DNA from: a virus
DNA: 31,255 bases
Strand: one strand, 5' to 3'
IMG/VR virus record: IMGVR_UViG_3300025889_000581
Coordinates: 1 to 31,255 of that record
In this document: in pieces, positions 21,696-28,814 of the stretch
Numbering within the stretch: position 1 is the stretch's first letter
How the letters are laid out: each line of letters starts with the position of its first letter
Notes under the pieces: generated by a model
The model's input: only the letters and a program-made list of their open reading frames with translations
The model's database searches: none
What the model was told of the DNA's origin: nothing
Translations under genes and position numbers: made by a program

Positions 21696-24491
21696 ATGAA
21701 ACATTTTTTCGAACTCTTAGACTCATATAATAAGCGCAGATGCTGTGTATCCCCTGTTAATGAAGGAGCAACAAGAGCGCAAAGAGCAGCGGCAGCAGCC
21801 ACGCAGCAACAGAAAATGGCGGATACGGCAGGTCTTATTAATCAAGCAATAAAAACCCCAAACCAAGAATTGGCCGCTCCAGGAGGGACTTGGAAACTAG
21901 TCCCCAAGGTTGATGATAGTAATCAAAAAGTTATTGGATATAGCATATTTACAAGTATAGATGGTAATAAATCATATCCTGTAGACCTAAATGGTAATAT
22001 CCAAGCTACCGGCAGTAGGCTTTCACGTATCCAAAACTTCTTACTAGGGAAAGACGAAGAGAAGAAGACTGATTCGACTCAAAATCAAGGTAAAACCCCT
22101 GGAGAAAGGTTCCCTGAAGTAGATCTAGAAGAAGCAAGAAAAAGAGCCAAAATTGAAGCTGATAACCTAGAGATTAACGAATCTCTAACAGATATTGTTA
22201 GTCAGTATGACGATGAAGCAGTATGTAGAGCTAGACTAAACATTGGAGCTTTACTAGATGTCTTTAGACCAGATAAAGATAGACCTTCTACAAAACCTTC
22301 TAGAGAGTCTGCGGAGACTAAGATCTCAGAAAAGTTAGAGAAAAGAAGACTCTTTATTACTAGGTCTACTGTAACTGCTATACACAGTGTAGTTAGAGAT
22401 AATTATCCTAAACTACAAAATAATGAGCCAGGAGCGGCTTGCGCCTTCCTCTCAGATTTAGAGAAGAAAATTGATGCGACTTTCGTAACAGATGAAGATA
22501 AAGAAGCTTTTAGATCTGTTTTTATTTTTCCTGAAGACTTAAGTCAGCATGTCATTAATCTTACTTCTAATAATCAAAACTCTATAGCAATGTCTATAGA
22601 TTTAGCTAACAATCCAAAGGTAGCTGAAACTATTGAATATATTTTGAAGGGACATTGCCAGAAAGAGGAAGATGATTGTGTTCCACCTGAGAGTTTACCT
22701 GAAGAGCAAATCAATGCTGTAAAAGATAATATGAAAATTGTTTTATCTTTAGCAGCTAAAGATGAATTAAACGACGAAGAAAAGGCACTTCTTCAAAGTT
22801 TAATTATGATAACAGACACAGGTAAGGTTGCTGTCGCAGGAGTGAGTTTCTTAGACAGCATTATTCTGCCAGATAGAGGCAGAGCTTTTGCAGATACATT
22901 GAGGTTTATAGAGAGAAAGCACGGTATAAGTTTTGATATATTAGAATTAGAAGGTAGAATTACGTCAGAAGGAGCACTCAACACTTTAATTGGAACTGCT
23001 TTTGAGCACTGGCATTCTTTAGTAGATTTGCTAAACATGAGATCTAAAACTAAAGACCCAAAGACACAAGAAGCCATAACAAGAGTTGCGACAGTCTATT
23101 ACAATAGGCTAGCTAATCTATGTGAGTCAATGCGAGCAATGAAGCAAAGATTAGGAAATATAAGTAGTAAAGGTCCTGCAATACCAACTGACGAATATGC
23201 TAAAATTGTAGACTTTAACAATGAAGTTGGCGAGGATTGTTCAGAACTTAGCGACATGAACAGAGTAATGTCTAACCACGTATACAAGTCTATCAAAAAC
23301 AGAAATCCTGATCTTATGGTTCAGGTAGGTAAAGAAGTCGGTAAGGGACTGAGAGCAGATATCGTATTAGGCTTTTATGATAGAAAACAAGCTGAGGCTG
23401 CTGCAAAAGCTTCGGGACTCAACCCTAAGAAAGCTGTTAAAAAAACTACAGTAGGGGAGATGTTGGCTAGAAATCCTAAGTATGCTGCGATGCTCATTAA
23501 CTCAGGGATCATAGGTAAGGGCAAAGAGATAGACCCAGATACAGAGATATTTACTTTTGATGAAGGATTAAAAGTTACCTCAGGTAGAGGTTCAAGTGCA
23601 GTTAAGACAGGAACAGCAAGTTTGAACAGTATTCAAGAAGATATTGAGGAAGGCGCATCAAGTCCTTGGGTTAAAAATGTAGGTGAGGCTTTAGGACTCA
23701 AAGGACAAAGCTTAGTCAATGCTGTCGAAGGTGCAAGGAAAATATTTAGGAACCTTGACAAGGTAGATAAGATCTTAGAAAGATCTTTACCTAAAATGAA
23801 TGTTGATGGGACCTTGGAATCTACAGCTAGATTAACAGCCACAGAGATTATGACTAATCTAAGAGATCAAAATATCGAAGGAGTTCTGCTACAGAAAGAT
23901 GAAGTATTTAGAGCCGCTACTGCTTTCGCAAAAGAAGCTAATAGAAAAAATCCAGACCCCAAGGCTCTCGCCTATGCAAGAGAAGAACTTGCAAAAGCTG
24001 TAAAGAAGAGAGTTCTGGAGCAGTATCTAGAAAAAAGATTTAACAGCCTTAAGAAGGACGACAGAGCAGCAGCCGCACTAATAGTTGGAATGGTCGGTGG
24101 AGTTAGAAACGATCAATCTCTACAACATGCAGATTTACTTACAGGAGATCAACATATAGTTGATCATAATACCATAGCTGTAACTCCTTTTATGGAAGCT
24201 ATAAACAATCCTGATAACAAGGTTACTATTAGACGTGCTAGAGATTCGTTCTCTGTGTCAGTAAAATGCGCTAATGGTCCCACTATTACTGTTAGATTTA
24301 CAGGACTTACTGGGGCATCTAGTATTAGTAAAAGTGTTTTTGATAAGGGGTGTGGAGGACCTAGCCCTGCTATCAAACTTGAATCTCACCAGAAAAATCA
24401 ACTCTTAGGAGTGTTAAAATCTCAACTAGAAGTTTTAGCTGAGATTTTTGGGCAAAGTTCCAAACCAAAAAACATCTTTAGTGATACTTAG
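21696..24491 (+). CDS. Large unrecognised protein after the tail tube gene, 931 aa
   Basis: I recognise no family. The frame is open back to a TTG at 21651, but that lies within the terminator stem; the ATG at 21696 is preferred, although its binding site (GGCGGG) is weak. The N-terminus MKHFFELLDSY resembles the short hydrophobic starts of T4-type internal or virion proteins and is followed by an Ala/Gln-rich helix. The bulk is helical and charged, with segments such as LNTLIGTAFEHWHSLVDLLNM near 440 and AALIVGMVGGVRNDQSLQHA near 795. The C-terminal 130 residues look more beta-rich (SFSVSVKCANGPTITVRFTG). No nuclease, ATPase or lysozyme motif is seen. A late promoter upstream points to a virion or packaging role. 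The portal, found here in T4, is not what this looks like. Its last 57 bases overlap the convergent nuclease gene. Confidence 0.7.
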   Translation: MKHFFELLDSYNKRRCCVSPVNEGATRAQRAAAAATQQQKMADTAGLINQAIKTPNQELAAPGGTWKLVPKVDDSNQKVIGYSIFTSIDGNKSYPVDLNGNIQATGSRLSRIQNFLLGKDEEKKTDSTQNQGKTPGERFPEVDLEEARKRAKIEADNLEINESLTDIVSQYDDEAVCRARLNIGALLDVFRPDKDRPSTKPSRESAETKISEKLEKRRLFITRSTVTAIHSVVRDNYPKLQNNEPGAACAFLSDLEKKIDATFVTDEDKEAFRSVFIFPEDLSQHVINLTSNNQNSIAMSIDLANNPKVAETIEYILKGHCQKEEDDCVPPESLPEEQINAVKDNMKIVLSLAAKDELNDEEKALLQSLIMITDTGKVAVAGVSFLDSIILPDRGRAFADTLRFIERKHGISFDILELEGRITSEGALNTLIGTAFEHWHSLVDLLNMRSKTKDPKTQEAITRVATVYYNRLANLCESMRAMKQRLGNISSKGPAIPTDEYAKIVDFNNEVGEDCSELSDMNRVMSNHVYKSIKNRNPDLMVQVGKEVGKGLRADIVLGFYDRKQAEAAAKASGLNPKKAVKKTTVGEMLARNPKYAAMLINSGIIGKGKEIDPDTEIFTFDEGLKVTSGRGSSAVKTGTASLNSIQEDIEEGASSPWVKNVGEALGLKGQSLVNAVEGARKIFRNLDKVDKILERSLPKMNVDGTLESTARLTATEIMTNLRDQNIEGVLLQKDEVFRAATAFAKEANRKNPDPKALAYAREELAKAVKKRVLEQYLEKRFNSLKKDDRAAAALIVGMVGGVRNDQSLQHADLLTGDQHIVDHNTIAVTPFMEAINNPDNKVTIRRARDSFSVSVKCANGPTITVRFTGLTGASSISKSVFDKGCGGPSPAIKLESHQKNQLLGVLKSQLEVLAEIFGQSSKPKNIFSDT

Positions 24492-25013
24492 TAGATCCTC
24501 TAGTTTGTATACAAGTATATTTTTGTATTTTATAGGTTCTATATCTGTATTGTTTAAGTATCCACCTGTAGGTTCATAATCAGCATGAATTACAGCTAGA
24601 ATAGTTCTATTATCCTGTTGCCATACTATAAGAGGCCACTTCGCGGATTTTTTTGCGTCTCTTTCGGCCTGTGCCCAAAATTTCCACAGATCCGAGGTCT
24701 TCTTGAAGAAGTCGTCGATGAAAACCTTGTTGTAACCCTTTTTACATTCGATAGCGAAATCGAATTCTTTTGGTGTGATTAAGTCTCCGTAGATTTGCAA
24801 ATGTTCTGGAAGATTGTGGGTCGTGGCGAACGCACCGCTGCCTGGACTACGCATGAAGTCTGTAGTGCTAAATCTAGCGTTTAAGATCTTGCAAACCTTG
24901 TTCTCAAAATTTACACCCTTCTTACGGGAGTTCACACGCTTCTTCTTACCTCCAGATAACTCTGCTAGATAGTCCTCGGCAGACTCCTCTTTTTTTGATG
25001 GTTTCCTTGGCAT
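24435..25013 (-). CDS. Hjc-like PD-(D/E)XK nuclease (possible Holliday-junction resolvase), 192 aa
   Basis: Archaeal-type resolvase features are visible in order: GVNFENKVCKIL with Glu37, RSPGSGAF (55-62), GDLI with Asp77, and FDFAIECKKG with Glu89 and Lys91. Together they match the E...D...ExK metal-binding core of the PD-(D/E)XK fold and the R-S-x-G-S-G motif of Hjc. It would cut branched DNA made in replication and recombination. It could replace T4 endonuclease VII, but a different structure-specific nuclease role is possible. The reverse-strand ATG at 25013 has GAGGAGG upstream. The N-terminal 30 residues are Lys-rich. Its 3' end overlaps the gene at 21696-24491. Confidence 0.75.
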   Translation of the reverse strand: MPRKPSKKEESAEDYLAELSGGKKKRVNSRKKGVNFENKVCKILNARFSTTDFMRSPGSGAFATTHNLPEHLQIYGDLITPKEFDFAIECKKGYNKVFIDDFFKKTSDLWKFWAQAERDAKKSAKWPLIVWQQDNRTILAVIHADYEPTGGYLNNTDIEPIKYKNILVYKLEDLLSITKDVFWFGTLPKNLS

Positions 25014-25035
25014 TTTTCGCCTCCTCGTCTATAAT
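25007..25035 (+). promoter_or_regulatory. Sigma70-type promoter driving the gene at 25041
   Basis: TTGGCA (25007-25012), a 17-base spacer and a perfect TATAAT (25030-25035) form an excellent host-type promoter. The expected start is about 25041-25043, at the ATG itself, so the mRNA would be leaderless or nearly so. Part of it lies inside the start of the opposite-strand nuclease gene. Confidence 0.7.
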
Positions 25036-25060
25036 AGGCCATGTCAGAAGACAAAATCAA
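25031..25060 (-). promoter_or_regulatory. Divergent promoter for the nuclease gene
   Basis: Reading the reverse strand, TTGATT (25060-25055), an 18-base spacer and TATTAT (25036-25031) resemble a host-type promoter. The start would leave a short leader holding GAGGAGG before the ATG at 25013. Its -10 shares bases with the forward -10, so use of the two promoters is likely mutually exclusive. Confidence 0.5.
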
Positions 25061-25397
25061 TCTAAGCTTTGATAACGCCACTGTAAAATTTAAGGAACAA
25101 AGTAGGGGTAGAATGAAAATTGTAATTAAACTAGATAAGTCTGAGGCTGAAGGCTACACTAATTTTAAGAATAGTGTTCTTCCTTCCGGGGCTAATGAAG
25201 ATGAGTTTATCAAGACAGTATTTTTCATGGGGCTAGAACAGTTCCACAAGAATGCAATCAAGATGCTTGATAAGTATGTCGAAGAGAATGCAGAGAAGCT
25301 TAAGGAGGAAGGATTTGATGTTGACGCAATCAAATCAATGAATCAGCAAATCTCTGAATACGCTGTTGAAGAAGCTCCAACAAAAGACCCTGAGTGA
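25041..25397 (+). CDS. Small acidic protein of unknown function, 118 aa
   Basis: ATG at 25041, only 5 bases after a TATAAT box and with no Shine-Dalgarno sequence, so translation is probably leaderless. The N-terminal half is strand-like (INLSFDNATVKFKEQ, then MKIVIKLDK). The middle is FIKTVFFMGLEQFHKNAIKML, a helix, followed by an acidic helix and tail. There is a loose likeness to small DNA-binding or regulatory proteins, but no family is recognised. The next gene overlaps its stop (GTGATG), so they form a two-gene operon with the thioredoxin-like protein. The promoter points to early or middle expression. Confidence 0.65.
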   Translation: MSEDKINLSFDNATVKFKEQSRGRMKIVIKLDKSEAEGYTNFKNSVLPSGANEDEFIKTVFFMGLEQFHKNAIKMLDKYVEENAEKLKEEGFDVDAIKSMNQQISEYAVEEAPTKDPE

Positions 25398-25813
25398 TGT
25401 TAATCAGAAAAAGCCCTAATTCAGCAGAACTAGTCGAAGTCCCTAATGTCACTTGGGTTACAAGTGATAGTTGGGTTTCTTATTCTGATCTTCTTGAGTG
25501 CGTAAAGAACAACGATCTGAGCAATGCTACGATCTCTCATGCACTCACACAGCATAAGAAGGATGAGAGTAAGTATGGTCTGCTGTTCTTGAATCTATTT
25601 GACGAACCGTGTGAGCGTTTGTTGAATAAGATTCAGACCCATTATCAGAGGAATGAGGATACTTATCCTCTATATATCATTAGCTCTTTCGAATGTCCTG
25701 AACTCTTTGCAACCTTCAATGTTAAGGTTGCTCCGACACTGATTGTGTCGCATACTAAGTTCTTCGTTACGAAAGACTACCTCCCGAGTATCTACTCAGA
25801 ATTAAGGGTCTGA
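25397..25813 (+). CDS. Thioredoxin-fold-like protein lacking CxxC, 138 aa
   Basis: The ATG at 25397 overlaps the upstream TGA and is preferred to the GTG at 25394. From about residue 60 it follows the thioredoxin order: a strand (YGLLFLNLF), then DEPCERLLNKI with Pro71-Cys72 where thioredoxins have CxPC. Next come a strand PLYIISS and FNVKVAPTLIV, with Pro113 at the conserved cis-proline site. The nucleophilic Cys is replaced by Asp, so ordinary disulphide reduction is unlikely. A binding or adaptor role is more plausible. The gene ends 12 bases inside the convergent late-sigma gene. The call is based on pattern only. Confidence 0.5.
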   Translation: MLIRKSPNSAELVEVPNVTWVTSDSWVSYSDLLECVKNNDLSNATISHALTQHKKDESKYGLLFLNLFDEPCERLLNKIQTHYQRNEDTYPLYIISSFECPELFATFNVKVAPTLIVSHTKFFVTKDYLPSIYSELRV

Positions 25814-26170
25814 GTGGGGGGTTGGGTCCAGGTCTCCTAGCTGTTCTCGAACTTTCGCTAGGTAGGCTTGGATCTTTTCTTTTTGTCGCTTCTCTTTACT
25901 ATACATCAGTCTGATATTGTTTAGTATCACCGTTGTAAAGAAGTTGAATGCGGTTCCCTTATCTGGGCTGAAGTTCTTGATCTTCACGAAGATCAGTAGA
26001 AAGCAATCTTGCCTCACGTCATCGAACTCAACTCCCTGAAACTTGAATCCGTCGAAGATATTCTTAATAAGAAGTTCGAAATTCTCAATGAGTTCATCTT
26101 CCCAGGTAGCCGGATGTGCCTTATAACCGGCAATAACCTTTTCGAATCTCTCATTATTTATATACGACAT
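25802..26170 (-). CDS. 55: Late sigma factor (T4 gp55-like), 122 aa
   Basis: gp55 is the small phage sigma that directs host RNA polymerase to TATAAATA late promoters. Residues about 45-100 match a minimal sigma region 2: FDDVRQDCFLLIFVKIKNF, then SPDKGTAFNFFTTVILNNIR, then SKEKRQKEK. These correspond to core-binding and -10 recognition helices. At 122 residues it is shorter than T4 gp55 (185). The C-terminus (LGDLDPTPHSDP) lacks the clear hydrophobic clamp-binding tail of T4 gp55. The reverse-strand ATG at 26170 is preceded by CCTATAATAGGATT. Its 3' end overlaps the thioredoxin-like gene. The late promoter cores before head and tail genes support the call. Confidence 0.75.
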   Translation of the reverse strand: MSYINNERFEKVIAGYKAHPATWEDELIENFELLIKNIFDGFKFQGVEFDDVRQDCFLLIFVKIKNFSPDKGTAFNFFTTVILNNIRLMYSKEKRQKEKIQAYLAKVREQLGDLDPTPHSDP

Positions 26171-26173
26171 AAT

Positions 26174-26184
26174 CCTATTATAGG
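26174..26184. promoter_or_regulatory. Palindrome in the divergent gap between late sigma and polymerase genes
   Basis: CCTATTATAGG lies between the start of the late sigma gene (reverse) and the polymerase cluster (forward). Reading in either direction gives a -10-like box (TATTAT forward, TATAAT reverse). The other divergent gap (25028-25038) has the same 11 bases with one change at the end. No good -35 is visible here, so it may be an activated promoter or an operator. Confidence 0.5.
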
Positions 26185-26193
26185 ACTAGAGTT

Positions 26194-27231
26194 ATGGCTA
26201 TCTCCGAAATCTGCAATGGTTGTTCCCAACTCAAGAAAAAGAAGCCAATTCACGGCTATCAGGATTATCTCCATGATGGACAACAAGCAGATATTCTAAT
26301 CCTCAACGACTCATTTCGCTGGGGGCAAGGAGGGATCGCACCTGTCGATGGCAGTGAACTTGCACTCCTCTTACGTGCCTACGAGGAGGCAGGCATTCCA
26401 GAAGAGGAATATCTAGCTTTCAGCCACTCTGCCTGCATCAAGTGTCCTTACGTTGGCTCAGATGATATGTCTGCGAACGACATGAAGATCTGTAGAGTGC
26501 ATCTGGAGCACACGATTAAAGTTACAAAACCAAAGCTCATCATCTGCTTTGGTAACTTGTCTTTAAAGATGCTGCTGAAAAAGAGCGGTATCATGACGAA
26601 AAGAGGGAGCCTGTTCGACTATAACGGAGTCCCCGTCATGGCAACTTACAGCCCCATCCAGGTGATCCGAGAGCCCAAGTATGCGGATCTGTTCATCAAA
26701 GATATCTCCAATGCCTACAGAATCTTCAAGGATGGAGCTAGCAGTAAGCAGAAGGACTTCACGATTGTTAAGGAAGTGAAAGCAATCACTGCTCTCACAG
26801 ATCGCTTCAAGGCGATGAAGGCAACAAATGTGCCTGTCGCAGTTGACCTTGAAACTACAGGCTTTGAGTTCAACCGTGATCGTATCCGCACGATGGGGAT
26901 CAGCTTCCGAGACCCACAAACCAAGGAGAAGGAAACCTTTGTTCTTCTCAGCCCAGAAGAGGTGTGCAAGCAAGACTACGATAACCCTTTCATGGAGTTC
27001 GTAGACTACTTCCTAACCTCACCGAAGTTCAAGAAGATCTTCCACAATGCCAAGTTCGACTTGAAGTTCCTCTACCATCTCCTCTATAAGGATAAGAGGA
27101 TTGCTTCAATGCACGCGGTCAACAATGTCGCTTGCACTAAGATCATGGCTAAGTTCGTAGATGAGAACAAGCCAAACAGTCTCTCCGATCTCGTGAAAGA
27201 ATTCTTCGGAGTGGTATTCAATGCTAACTAA
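26194..27231 (+). CDS. Family A DNA polymerase part 1: UDG-like Fe-S domain plus exonuclease motifs I-II, 345 aa
   Basis: Residues 1-180 resemble family 4/5 uracil-DNA glycosylases. Cys7-x2-Cys10 and Cys84-x15-Cys100 match the spacing of the [4Fe-4S] ligands (Cys17, 20, 86, 102 in the Thermus enzyme, from memory). PKLIICFGNLSLKMLL is the typical central strand-helix. The usual catalytic GExPG and the HPS motif are replaced (NDSFRWGQGG; TYSPIQV), so glycosylase activity is doubtful. Residues 212-345 hold the 3'-5' exonuclease start: VAVDLETTGF with Asp218/Glu220 (motif I) and FHNAKFDLKFL with Asp289 (motif II). Motif III is in the next gene. ATG at 26194. Its stop overlaps the next ATG by 11 bases. 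Confidence 0.8.
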   Translation: MAISEICNGCSQLKKKKPIHGYQDYLHDGQQADILILNDSFRWGQGGIAPVDGSELALLLRAYEEAGIPEEEYLAFSHSACIKCPYVGSDDMSANDMKICRVHLEHTIKVTKPKLIICFGNLSLKMLLKKSGIMTKRGSLFDYNGVPVMATYSPIQVIREPKYADLFIKDISNAYRIFKDGASSKQKDFTIVKEVKAITALTDRFKAMKATNVPVAVDLETTGFEFNRDRIRTMGISFRDPQTKEKETFVLLSPEEVCKQDYDNPFMEFVDYFLTSPKFKKIFHNAKFDLKFLYHLLYKDKRIASMHAVNNVACTKIMAKFVDENKPNSLSDLVKEFFGVVFNAN

Positions 27232-27712
27232 AGATGGAAGCAAAACAGACTTCGCAAACATGCCGATTGATGAGGTGGCTGAAGGCAATGCGTTGGATGT
27301 TTTCTACACGCTGGACCTATATTACCTCTTCGAGGAGAGCCTCCCGGAACACTTCCTCAAGTTCCACTCGGAGGTCATTGAACCGCTCAACTCGTATCTG
27401 GCGCTACAGACTTACAACGGCATCACAATCGACACGTCCAAGCTGGAGGAAATGGAGAAGAGCCTTCTTGAGAAGAAGGAAGCGGCTATAGACGAGATTT
27501 ACTCCATTTACCCAGCAGGTAAGAACATTAATAGCTCGAAGGACCTGAGAGAGTTCCTCTATTGCGATGAGCAGATCAATCGCGTGGAAGGTTCCTTCAA
27601 TGTCTATTGGCCCGAAACAACACCCAAAGGTGCTCCTTCCACGAACGCAGATAGCCTGTCGTTCCTACTTACAGCAGTAAAGAAAGAACTAGCAGAGAGG
27701 GGACATGAGTAG
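27221..27712 (+). CDS. Family A DNA polymerase part 2: exonuclease motif III and connector, 163 aa
   Basis: ATG at 27221, within the end of part 1 and with GGAG 9 bases upstream. Residues 14-40 (PIDEVAEGNALDVFYTLDLY) correspond to exonuclease motif III, with Asp26 as the third metal ligand. Next comes EVIEPLNSYLALQTYNGITI, typical of the start of the polymerase thumb ('E.PL...L..ME..Gi.iD'), then a helical connector. It completes the exonuclease started in part 1 and leads to the polymerase in part 3. The frame differs from both neighbours. Start codons and binding sites at both junctions argue for separate peptides that assemble, rather than a sequencing error, though the latter is not excluded. 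Confidence 0.75.
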   Translation: MLTKDGSKTDFANMPIDEVAEGNALDVFYTLDLYYLFEESLPEHFLKFHSEVIEPLNSYLALQTYNGITIDTSKLEEMEKSLLEKKEAAIDEIYSIYPAGKNINSSKDLREFLYCDEQINRVEGSFNVYWPETTPKGAPSTNADSLSFLLTAVKKELAERGHE

Positions 27713-28814
27713 AAAGAACTGGAAGGAGAAGGAGCGGTTAGAGGAGCTTTGTCGCTTCTCCGTCGAGAAGTTGCCCACGTCGGAGTTGCTCCGGCTTGAG
27801 ACCTTTCTCTCTAACCTCCTTGCATACAAGAAGCTCGACAAGCTCGATACGACCTTCGTGAAAGGTCCAAAACGAGTCATCGAGAACTTCGGTCCTAAAG
27901 TCCACTGCGACTTCAACATCGACGGGACGGTCACAGGAAGACTGTCTTGCTCGACCTATTACGGAAACAATCGACGCCCGATGGGTGTATCATTCCACAC
28001 CTTGCCTAACAAGGACAAGAAGCTGGACGTGAACATCCGCAACATTTATAGCGTGGATAAACCAAGTCAGCGGTTTATCACTGCTGACTATTCAACAATG
28101 GAGTTGCGAGTCCTAGCCCACCTTGCTGATGTGCGTGAGATGAAACACGCATTCAACACGGGCTTGGACTTGCACTCTCACACCGCATCCCTGATCTTTG
28201 AGAAGAACATAGAAGATGTGCAATCGGACGAGAGATCACAGGCCAAGACTGCTAACTTCCTTATTGTATATGGTGGTGGAGCCTCAAACCTTTCAGAAGT
28301 TGTTGGCATTACCATCAAGCGGGCGCAACATGTTATCGACCGTCACAAGGAAGTCTATCATGAGGTTCACCGACTCATGGCAGAGACTGAAGAAAAGGTT
28401 CGACACTTCAAGTATGTCGAAAATCCTTTTGGTCGTAGACGGCATCTTCCTGACATTGATAGTCCTGATGGTGGTATGCAGCATCGAGTTCTGCGTCAGG
28501 CGTTTAATATGATCATCCAGAGCACAGCCTCAGACATCCTGCTGTGCGCTGACGCCTCGCTCATGAACGAGATCAAGTATCGCAAGTATGAGGACAAGGT
28601 CCGCATTGCAGCCAACGTCCATGACTCCATGGAAGTTATCTGTGACGAGGAGATCGCCGAGACTGTCTGCCATATGGTAATCAATGCCATGAAGAACAAC
28701 CCTGTAGCCAAGAAGCTGATTGGGGAGTTTTCTGTGCCTTTCGAGGTAGAGTTAGAAGTAGGTAATACGTTCGGGGATGGTATCCCCATGGAGGAATATT
28801 TTGACCAAGATTGA
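27705..28814 (+). CDS. polA: Family A DNA polymerase part 3: polymerase domain, 369 aa
   Basis: This part copies the phage genome. Motifs are TGRLSC (77-82), motif A TADYSTMELRVLAH with Asp128, and motif B from Arg177 and Lys181 through Phe185 to Tyr189 (AKTANFLIVYGGG). IIQSTASDILL (270-280) follows, then motif C VHDSMEV with Asp307. Both catalytic Asp are present. Position 308 is Ser where most family members have Glu. The residue equivalent to E. coli Phe762 is Phe (Phe185). ATG at 27705 with GAGAGGGG 3 bases upstream, overlapping part 2 by 8 bases. ThyX follows with overlap, so the genes form one operon. Finding family A here is unusual, since most T4-type phages use a family B enzyme. Confidence 0.92.
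   Translation: MSRKNWKEKERLEELCRFSVEKLPTSELLRLETFLSNLLAYKKLDKLDTTFVKGPKRVIENFGPKVHCDFNIDGTVTGRLSCSTYYGNNRRPMGVSFHTLPNKDKKLDVNIRNIYSVDKPSQRFITADYSTMELRVLAHLADVREMKHAFNTGLDLHSHTASLIFEKNIEDVQSDERSQAKTANFLIVYGGGASNLSEVVGITIKRAQHVIDRHKEVYHEVHRLMAETEEKVRHFKYVENPFGRRRHLPDIDSPDGGMQHRVLRQAFNMIIQSTASDILLCADASLMNEIKYRKYEDKVRIAANVHDSMEVICDEEIAETVCHMVINAMKNNPVAKKLIGEFSVPFEVELEVGNTFGDGIPMEEYFDQD

Noticed and set aside
26009-26299. Forward frame of 96 codons between the sigma and polymerase genes
   Set aside because: It overlaps the gp55-like gene and the polymerase start, and its product shows no motif.
26563-26973. Reverse-strand frames opposite the exonuclease part
   Set aside because: The opposite strand carries clear exonuclease motifs, and the reverse products show no family features.
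27215-27235. Sequencing frameshift as the cause of the polymerase split
   Set aside because: Not excluded, but both junctions carry an ATG with a Shine-Dalgarno-like sequence and short overlaps typical of this genome, so a real split is more likely.
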